From Melaminivora sp034675505 (GTDB taxonomy: Bacteria > Pseudomonadota > Gammaproteobacteria > Burkholderiales > Burkholderiaceae_C): a DNA stretch of 64,000 nt. Shown here piece by piece: positions 58,509 to 64,000 of the stretch. Position 1 is the first letter of the stretch; each line of letters opens with the position of its first letter. Both the position numbers and the translations under genes were made by a program. The stretch is taken from the NCBI GenBank assembly GCA_034675505.1, contig JAUCDD010000006.1, positions 1 to 64,000 on the forward strand, given 5' to 3'. The notes under the pieces were generated by a model. The model ran no database searches. It had not been told where the DNA came from and worked only from the letters and a program-made list of their open reading frames with translations.

Positions 58509-58554
58509 ACACTACCTATAGCGTTCACTATGCATTGCACACGCTATATGTAGT
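58509..58554 (-). promoter_or_regulatory. Two NrdR boxes upstream of nrdD
   Basis: ACACTACCTATAGCGT (58,509-58,524) and ACACGCTATATGTAGT (58,539-58,554) both fit the NrdR box pattern ACAC-(W/N)-ATAT-N-GTGT-like with A/T core. Their starts are 30 bases apart, about three helical turns, the usual tandem spacing. The first lies 15 bases from the nrdD ATG, so NrdR binding would block transcription or the start itself. A weak FNR-like site (TTGACCAGACGCAA) lies just upstream at 58,555-58,568. Confidence 0.75.
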
Positions 58555-58599
58555 TTGACCAGACGCAAACCCCGTGGCCACGCCCGGCGGCCTCGGGCG

Positions 58600-58627
58600 A
58601 AAAAAAAAGCCGGCCAACTGGCCGGCT
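58600..58627 (-). terminator. Rho-independent terminator after the norB-hemerythrin operon
   Basis: Perfect 9-bp stem AGCCGGCCA and TGGCCGGCT with a two-base centre, followed by eight T on the minus strand. It separates the nitric-oxide operon from the nrd operon. Confidence 0.92.
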
Positions 58628-58674
58628 GTAAAAGCAAGGTGCCCTGAAGGCCTTGCCGATGGAAACCTGGGTCA

Positions 58675-58728
58675 ATGTGGGCTCAAGCCGGCGTCCCCGG
58701 CCGGCCTGTAGCTATCAATAATGGAGCA
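58675..58728 (-). repeat. Dispersed repeat, family A
   Basis: On the minus strand it reads ATTATTGATAGCTACAGGCC, then GGGGACGCCGGCTTGAGC. It lies between the hemerythrin gene and its terminator. Confidence 0.7.
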
Positions 58729-58735
58729 TCGACGA

Positions 58736-59164
58736 TCAATGCAGCGCCAGCGCCTGTCCGGCCTCCACGCGCGGGTAGAAGTCGCGGTCCTCGCGGCGCA
58801 TGCGCTCGTACACGCTGCGCAGCGCCACGTTGGCCTCGGCGCGAAAGCCCCCGGGGTCGGCGGCGACGCGCTCGGCGGTGTTCCAGCGCCGGGCAAAGGC
58901 CATGAATGCGCCCGCGATCTCGCCCATCTCGTGCTGGAAGCGCGCGCCCAGGCGGGCCAGCTCGGCGTCGCCGCTGGACTGCAGGGCCGGGTACAGCATG
59001 CGGTCCTCCACCGCCAGGTGCAGGCGGATGGTGGAGCTGATGGCGACGATGCCCTGGGCGATGGCGCTGGCGTGCTGCGCCGGGCCGGCGTGGCTCAGGG
59101 TGCGCAGGGCGTCGATCTGCGCGAGGATGTCCTGGTGCTCGTGCTTGAAGCGGTCGATATTCAT
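58736..59164 (-). CDS. Hemerythrin-like protein
   Basis: A 142-residue four-helix protein with a likely di-iron site. Ligand candidates are His8/His10 in FKHEHQDI, HLAVEDRMLYP (H and E), QHEMGEI, and EDRDFYPRVE. It lies 64 bases after norB on the same strand and is followed by a terminator, so it belongs to the NorR-controlled transcript. Small hemerythrin-like proteins (for example NorA/DnrN of related bacteria) bind NO or repair iron centres. A NorA-like NO-buffering role is a fair inference. Confidence 0.85.
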   Translation of the reverse strand: MNIDRFKHEHQDILAQIDALRTLSHAGPAQHASAIAQGIVAISSTIRLHLAVEDRMLYPALQSSGDAELARLGARFQHEMGEIAGAFMAFARRWNTAERVAADPGGFRAEANVALRSVYERMRREDRDFYPRVEAGQALALH

Positions 59165-59228
59165 GGCGGCTCCTGCAAGGGGGAGGGGAAAGGGCCGGGG
59201 GGAGGGCGCGAGGCCCTCCCCGGGGGCG

Positions 59229-61535
59229 TCAGCGGCGGGCGCCGGCGAGGTTGCCAGTGCCCGTCAGGGGCGCGGCGCGTTCACCGAACAGCACGCCGCT
59301 GACCACCTGCCAGCTCACGCACAGCGCGCCGGTGATGAACACCAGGTCGCCGAAGGTGCGCACCCAGCGCAGCGTCAGCATGAAGGGTTGCTGCATGAAC
59401 TCCTCGCCGCGGGCGTACCACAGGCCTTCCGTCACGCTGGCGTGGAACTGGAACAGGCCGATGGGCAAGAGGCTGGTGGCGATCATCAGCACCAGGCCGG
59501 CGTTGAGCCACCAGAAGCCCGTCTTCATCAGCCGCTCGTTGAACACCAGCGTCGGGCGCACGTAGCGCAGCACCATCAGCGTGAAGCCCAGGGCCAGGAA
59601 GCCATAGACCCCGAACAGCGCGGCGTGGGCGTGCACCGGCGTGGTGTTCAGGCCCTGGATGTAGTACAGCGAGATCGGCGGGTTGATCATGAAGCCGAAG
59701 ACGCCCGCGCCCAGCATGTTCCAGAAGGCCACTGCGACGAAGCACATCAGCGGCCACTTCAGGTTCTTCATCCAGGCGGCCTTGTGCTGCAGGCGCCAGT
59801 GCTCCCAGGCCTCATGGCCCAGCACGACCAGCGGCACCACTTCCAGTGCGCTGAAGGACGCGCCCACGGCCATGACCGGCGTGGTGGTGCCCGAGAAGTA
59901 CAGGTGGTGGAAGGTGCCGGGCACGCCGCCCAGCATGAACAGCGACGCGGACGCCAGGCTGGCGGCCGTGGCCATGCGGTAGGACACCAGGCCCAGGGTG
60001 GAGAAGATGAAGGCCAGCGCCGTGGTGGCGAAGACTTCGAAGAAGCCCTCCACCCACAGGTGCACCACCCACCAGCGCCAGTACTCCATCACCGAGATGT
60101 GCGTGCGCTCGCCGTAGAACAGGCCCGAGCCGTAGAACAGGCCGATGCAGACCACCGACGAGGTGAGCAGCGCCAGCAGGTTCTTGTCCTGGCCGTTGGG
60201 GGCCAGCAGGGCGGGGAAGATGGCGCGCGCCATCAGTACCAGCCAGAAGGCGATGCCGGCGAACTTGCCGATCTGCCACAGGCGGCCCAGGTCCACGTAT
60301 TCATAGCCCTGGTGGCCCAGCCAGAAGTTCAGCTCGGGCGGCAGGATGTGGGCGATCGCCAGGTAGTTGCCGATGAACGAGCCCACGCAGACCACCACCA
60401 GCGCCCAGAACAGGATGTCCACGCCGAGCTTTTGGTACTTGGGGTCGCGGCCGCCGTTGATCAGCGGCGCCAGGAACAGGCCCGCGGCCAGGAAGCCGGT
60501 GGCGATCCAGAACAGCGCCGCCTGCAGGTGCCAGGTGCGCACCAGCGAATACGGCAGCCAGCGCGAGACGTCGATGCCGTAGAAGGTCTGGCCCTCCACC
60601 GTGTAGTGCGCGGTGAAGCCGCCCAGGAAGACCTGCGCGGTAAAGAGCGCCACCACCAGGAACAGGTACTTGCCCAGCGAGCGCTGCGAAGGCGTCAGCG
60701 GCACGCGGGTGAGCGGGTCGTGCGCGGGCACGACAGGGTCTTTCTCGTCTTCCTTGCGCAGGAAGGCCCAGCCCCAGATCAAAAAGCCCACGCCGGCCAT
60801 CATGATGACCACGCTGACGATGGACCACATCACGTTCTCGCCCGTGGGCTGGTTGCCGATCAAGGGCTCGTGCGGCCAGTTGTTGGTGTAGGTGGCGCCG
60901 TTGCCGCCGTTGTCGGCAGGGCGCTCGGTGGCTGCGACCCAGGCGGTCCAGAAGAAGAAGCCCGCCATCTGCGCGCGCCGCTCGGCGCTGGGCAGGGTGT
61001 CTTCCTTCATGGCGAAGTGCTCGCGCGACTTGCGCAGCGCCGGGTCGTCGCCGAACAGCTTCTCGTAGTACTGCGCCACCTCGGCAATCGCCTTGGCGCG
61101 GATGGGCGAGAGCGTCGCCGTGTCCGTCACCGGGTCGTAGGTGTTGGTGCGGTACTCCTTCTTCAGGCGCGCCTTCAGGGTGGCCTGGGCGTCGTCGTCG
61201 AGCTTGTCGAACGGCTTGCCGTAGGCCTGCTGGGCCGACAGCTCCAGCCAGGCCAGCAGCTCGCGGTGCAGCCAGTCGGCCGTCCAGTCCGGCGCCTGGT
61301 AGGCGCCGTGGCCGAAGATCGAGCCCAGCTGCATGCCGCCCACCGACTGCCAGGCGGTCTGGCCATCCAGGATGCCGTCCTTGGTGTAGAGCGGATCGCC
61401 GCTGCCGGCAACCAGCACCTTGCCGGGAATCGGCGGCGCCGTGCGGTACACCTCGGCGCCGTAGTAGCCCAGCAGGCTGAAGGTGACGATCAACACGCCT
61501 ATCAGCGTGTACCAGTACTTGGCGTACTTACCCAT
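59229..61535 (-). CDS. norB: Quinol-dependent nitric oxide reductase (qNor)
   Basis: A 768-residue membrane enzyme reducing NO to N2O with quinol electrons. The long N-terminal extension with its own helix (YWYTLIGVLIVTFSLLGYYG) and the soluble cytochrome-c-like domain without haem motif is the mark of qNor (NorZ), not of cNor. The catalytic subunit follows with about twelve helices. HLWVEGFFEVFATTALAF holds one FeB His with the Glu, and ISLYYIQGLNTTPVHAHAAL holds others. It is divergent from norR. The length and ends are normal. Confidence 0.95.
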   Translation of the reverse strand: MGKYAKYWYTLIGVLIVTFSLLGYYGAEVYRTAPPIPGKVLVAGSGDPLYTKDGILDGQTAWQSVGGMQLGSIFGHGAYQAPDWTADWLHRELLAWLELSAQQAYGKPFDKLDDDAQATLKARLKKEYRTNTYDPVTDTATLSPIRAKAIAEVAQYYEKLFGDDPALRKSREHFAMKEDTLPSAERRAQMAGFFFWTAWVAATERPADNGGNGATYTNNWPHEPLIGNQPTGENVMWSIVSVVIMMAGVGFLIWGWAFLRKEDEKDPVVPAHDPLTRVPLTPSQRSLGKYLFLVVALFTAQVFLGGFTAHYTVEGQTFYGIDVSRWLPYSLVRTWHLQAALFWIATGFLAAGLFLAPLINGGRDPKYQKLGVDILFWALVVVCVGSFIGNYLAIAHILPPELNFWLGHQGYEYVDLGRLWQIGKFAGIAFWLVLMARAIFPALLAPNGQDKNLLALLTSSVVCIGLFYGSGLFYGERTHISVMEYWRWWVVHLWVEGFFEVFATTALAFIFSTLGLVSYRMATAASLASASLFMLGGVPGTFHHLYFSGTTTPVMAVGASFSALEVVPLVVLGHEAWEHWRLQHKAAWMKNLKWPLMCFVAVAFWNMLGAGVFGFMINPPISLYYIQGLNTTPVHAHAALFGVYGFLALGFTLMVLRYVRPTLVFNERLMKTGFWWLNAGLVLMIATSLLPIGLFQFHASVTEGLWYARGEEFMQQPFMLTLRWVRTFGDLVFITGALCVSWQVVSGVLFGERAAPLTGTGNLAGARR

Positions 61536-61715
61536 GAAGGGCCTCCATCATCGTGTTGTTGTAGATCGGGGAAAACAAGGCGTGCGCCGCGCCCGGGGCG
61601 GGCAGTGGGGGGGAGCAGGAGCGTTGCATTGGCATGGCAGGACAGGTAAACGCGGCGTCACTTGAAAAACATTTCGCCGCACCGGGAAACAAAGCGAAAC
61701 CCTTGCCCTGTTCTT

Positions 61716-61731
61716 TGCAAGCTGCGGGCCA
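61716..61731 (-). promoter_or_regulatory. Sigma-54 promoter of norB
   Basis: On the minus strand: TGGCCCGCAGCTTGCA. This fits TGGCACG-N4-TTGCA with one change. GG and GC are exactly ten bases apart, the essential -24/-12 spacing. Transcription would start about 12 bases downstream, leaving a leader of roughly 170 bases before the norB ATG at 61,535. Confidence 0.8.
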
Positions 61732-61770
61732 GCTGCTGCGCCGCCAAAAATCAAGGGTTTACACGGTCAA

Positions 61771-61785
61771 GGGTAAAATTAACCC
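61771..61785. promoter_or_regulatory. NorR enhancer site GGT-N7-ACC
   Basis: GGGTAAAATTAACCC contains GGT, seven bases, ACC, the NorR-binding pattern known from Cupriavidus. It is centred about 50 bases upstream of the -24 element, suitable for an enhancer. A second near-match (GGT-N7-ACT) is at 61,797-61,809. The third site expected for a NorR hexamer is not clear; GGT-N7-GTC at about 61,756 is the best candidate. Confidence 0.8.
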
Positions 61786-61817
61786 CAATAAAAAAGGGTA
61801 AAAAGGACTATTAAAAG

Positions 61818-63434
61818 GTGAATATGACCGTGTTCGAGGCCGCAGCGCCGGTGTCCGAAGGCGCCCTGCTGGCCCTGTGTACCGACCTGGGCGCCGAGCT
61901 GCCGCAGGCCGTGCGGCTGCAGCGGCTGGTGGACGTGCTGCGCGCGCAGTTCTCCTGCGGCGCCGTGGCGCTGCTGCGCCTGCAGGAGGAGCATTTGCGC
62001 CCCGTGGCCGTGAACGGCCTGGTCAGCGATGCGCTGGGCCGGCGCTTCGCGGTGGCCCAGCATCCGCGCCTGGCGGCCATCCTGGCGCGCCGCGAGGTGA
62101 CCTGCTTCGAGCACGACAGCCAACTACCCGACCCCTACGACGGCCTGCTGGACACCCTGGTGGGCGAGCCGCTGCCGGTGCATGACTGCATGGGCGTGGC
62201 GCTGCACCTGGACGGCCGCCCCTGGGGCGTGCTGACGCTGGACGCGCTGGTGACCGGCACCTTCGGCGCGCCCGCGCGCGCGCGGCTGGCCCAATGCGTG
62301 CCGCTGGCCGAGGCCGTGGTGCGCGTGGCGCGGCTGGAGCAGGAGCTGCGCACCCTGCGCATGGCCGCCACCGCGCCGGGCGAGGGCGCGGGGGGCGAGG
62401 CGGGCGGCAGCGCCACGCGCCGCGCCGGCGAGGGCGAGATCGTCGGCGAGAGCCCGGCGCTGTCGCGCCTGGTGCACGAGCTGTCGGTGGTCGCCACCTC
62501 CGAGCTGCCGGTGCTGCTGCTGGGCGAGACGGGCGTGGGCAAGGAGCTGTTCGCGCGCCTGCTGCACCAGCGCTCGCCGCGGCGCGCCAGGCCGCTGGTG
62601 CACGTCAACTGCGCGGCGCTGCCCGAGTCGCTGGCCGAAAGCGAGCTGTTCGGCCACGTGCGCGGGGCGTTTTCCGGCGCGGTGAGCGACCGGCCCGGCC
62701 GCTTCGAGGCGGCCGAGGGCGGCACCCTGTTCCTGGACGAGGTGGGCGAGTTGCCGCTGTCGGTGCAGGCCAAGCTGCTGCGCACGCTGCAAAACGGCGA
62801 GATCCAGCGCCTGGGCGCCGACCGGCCGCGCAGCGTGAACGTGCGCGTCATCGCCGCCACCAACCGCAACCTGCGCGAGCAGGTGGCCAGCGGCGCCTTC
62901 CGCGCCGACCTGTACCACCGCCTGTCGGTCTACCCCGTGCCCATCCCGCCGCTGCGCGAGCGCGGCAACGACGTGCTGCTGCTGGCCGGGCGCTTCCTGG
63001 AGCTGAACCGCGCCCGCCTGGGGCTGCGCAGCCTGCGCCTGTCGCCCGACGCCCAGGCAGCGCTGCGCCGCTACCCCTGGCCGGGCAACGTGCGCGAGCT
63101 GGAGCACGTCATCAGCCGCGCCGCGCTGAAAGCGCTCAGCCGGGGCGTGCAGGCCACCGCCATCGTCACCCTGGAGGCCGCGCTGCTGGACCTGGACGCA
63201 CTGGACGCGCCGCCCGCAGCGGCAGCGCCGGGCGCCGCCCCGCTCCCGGGCCAGCCCGCCGCCGCGCCGGCGCTGACGGCCACGCTACGCGACGCGGTGG
63301 ACGCCTGCCAGCGCCAGGTGGTCGCGGCGGCGCTGGCGCGCCACCAGGGCCGCTGGGCGGGGGCGGCGCGGGAGCTGGAAGTCGATGCCAGCAACCTGCA
63401 CAAGCTGGCGCGCCGGCTGGGGCTGAAGGACTAG
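61818..63434 (+). CDS. norR: Nitric-oxide-responsive sigma-54 activator NorR
   Basis: A 538-residue (536 from the ATG at 61,824) three-domain activator. The N-terminal GAF domain, which senses NO through a mononuclear iron, covers about 1-180 and includes PLPVHDCMGVALHLDGRPWG (His/Cys region). The AAA+ domain has Walker A LLGETGVGKELFARLLHQ, FLDEVGELPLSVQAKLLRTL and RVIAATNRNL. The sigma-54 contact loop reads GAFSGA instead of GAFTGA. The C-terminal Fis-type helix-turn-helix ends WAGAARELEVDASNLHKLAR. Divergent from norB, which it surely controls. Confidence 0.94.
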   Translation: MNMTVFEAAAPVSEGALLALCTDLGAELPQAVRLQRLVDVLRAQFSCGAVALLRLQEEHLRPVAVNGLVSDALGRRFAVAQHPRLAAILARREVTCFEHDSQLPDPYDGLLDTLVGEPLPVHDCMGVALHLDGRPWGVLTLDALVTGTFGAPARARLAQCVPLAEAVVRVARLEQELRTLRMAATAPGEGAGGEAGGSATRRAGEGEIVGESPALSRLVHELSVVATSELPVLLLGETGVGKELFARLLHQRSPRRARPLVHVNCAALPESLAESELFGHVRGAFSGAVSDRPGRFEAAEGGTLFLDEVGELPLSVQAKLLRTLQNGEIQRLGADRPRSVNVRVIAATNRNLREQVASGAFRADLYHRLSVYPVPIPPLRERGNDVLLLAGRFLELNRARLGLRSLRLSPDAQAALRRYPWPGNVRELEHVISRAALKALSRGVQATAIVTLEAALLDLDALDAPPAAAAPGAAPLPGQPAAAPALTATLRDAVDACQRQVVAAALARHQGRWAGAARELEVDASNLHKLARRLGLKD

Positions 63435-63465
63435 CCGCAACGCCCCGTCAAGCGGGAATACCCAC

Positions 63466-63520
63466 GAAAACCCCTGTTTGCCGGCACCAGTAGCCGAGAT
63501 GTTGCTATCAAAAAAATACT
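63466..63520 (-). repeat. Dispersed repeat, family A
   Basis: On the minus strand it reads AGTATTTTTTTGATAGCAAC, then TACTGGTGCCGGCAAACAGG and a TTTTCG end. It lies between norR and the serine deaminase gene. Confidence 0.7.
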
Positions 63521-63599
63521 ACTGGAGCGGCGTGGATGCTTTGCGCGGCGGCGCGCCTGGGCCACCATCGGCGGGTTTGTCCCGCAGCAGGAGTCCGGC

Positions 63600-64000
63600 A
63601 TGGCCGTCAGCGTTTTCGACCTGTTCAAGATCGGCATCGGGCCGTCGAGCTCGCACACCGTGGGGCCCATGCGCGCCGCGCGCCTGTTCGTGCAGCGCCT
63701 GGCGCGCGCCGGCCAGCTGGCGGCGGCGGCGCGCGTGCGCGTGCAGCTGTACGGCTCGCTGGGCGCCACGGGCCGTGGCCACGCCAGCGACCGCGCCGTG
63801 CTGCTGGGCCTGGCCGGGCACGCGCCGGACACGGTGGACGTCGCCGCCATCGACCCGCTCATCGAGCGCATCCGCACCAGCGGCCGCCTGCCGCTGGGCG
63901 AGGGCGGCCCGGAGATCGCCTTCGACGCCGCGCGCGACCTGCTGCTGGTGCCCGGGACGACACTGGCCGTGCACACCAACGGCATGCGCTTCGAGGCCTT
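63600..64000 (+). CDS. sdaA: L-serine ammonia-lyase, 5' part only
   Basis: The gene runs off the right edge; 133 residues are visible of the usual 460. MAVSVFDLFKIGIGPSSSHT is the start of the one-chain iron-sulfur serine deaminase, with the GPSSSHTVGPMRAARLFV motif. LYGSLGATGRGHASDRAVLL follows. The enzyme converts serine to pyruvate and ammonia; its cluster cysteines would be in the missing C-terminal part. A CAGGAG site lies eight bases before the ATG. Confidence 0.92.
   Translation, partial: MAVSVFDLFKIGIGPSSSHTVGPMRAARLFVQRLARAGQLAAAARVRVQLYGSLGATGRGHASDRAVLLGLAGHAPDTVDVAAIDPLIERIRTSGRLPLGEGGPEIAFDAARDLLLVPGTTLAVHTNGMRFEA

Overview
This window is a composite of two unrelated genomes. 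Bases 1 to about 10,750 look like a Verrucomicrobiota (Opitutaceae-type) fragment. Its gene products include phosphatidylserine decarboxylase, an 8-oxoguanine glycosylase, an iron-containing alcohol dehydrogenase, Rnk, a ClC channel and ClpB. Almost every gene there is broken by single-base indels, which points to uncorrected sequencing errors more than to true pseudogenes. At about 10,746-10,790 a ClpB middle region runs directly into a truncated cation:dicarboxylate/cystine symporter. This is almost certainly a chimeric join.

From about 10,790 to 64,000 the DNA is very GC-rich and typical of Comamonadaceae (Burkholderiales; Acidovorax/Alicycliphilus/Melaminivora-like, genus not resolved). 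The signs are the gene families, the split MetH, and at least three interspersed intergenic repeat families of the kind seen in this family. One AT-rich patch (about 11,560-13,330) interrupts it and carries small unknown genes.

Layout of the Comamonadaceae part: MFS exporter and nitronate monooxygenase (13.4-15.9 kb); lipopolysaccharide genes GT4, O-antigen ligase and GT2 (16.1-19.2 kb); zinc-ribbon protein and ilvE (19.2-20.4); membrane protein and radA (20.5-22.3); small lipoprotein and a J-domain-like coiled-coil protein (22.5-23.9); two acyl-CoA dehydrogenases, a crotonase and pssA (23.9-27.7); minCDE (27.9-29.7); flavin reductase and argP (29.7-31.4); a LysR/phosphoesterase/usp/DUF2799 run (31.5-34.4); patatin and pckG (34.9-38.0); a 53-residue membrane peptide and threonine ammonia-lyase (38.4-39.9); aidB divergent from a TetR gene (40.0-42.4); the homocysteine half of MetH and an acyl-CoA dehydrogenase (42.5-44.7); recQ, a predicted PD-(D/E)XK protein and an XPD/DinG-type nuclease-helicase (45-50.3); tyrosine phenol-lyase (50.3-51.8); a lysine catabolic module with its Lrp regulator (52-55.5); an anaerobic ribonucleotide reductase operon (55.8-58.5); a nitric-oxide module (58.7-63.4); and the start of serine deaminase (63.6-end).

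The most interesting systems are three. The first is the class III ribonucleotide reductase, whose glycyl-radical domain is a separate 63-residue gene behind a pair of NrdR boxes. The second is the RecQ/nuclease/helicase run. The third is the nitric-oxide module, where a sigma-54 promoter and a GGT-N7-ACC NorR site can be read directly upstream of norB. Dispersed repeats repeatedly supply stop codons, start regions and, in recQ, an in-frame insertion.
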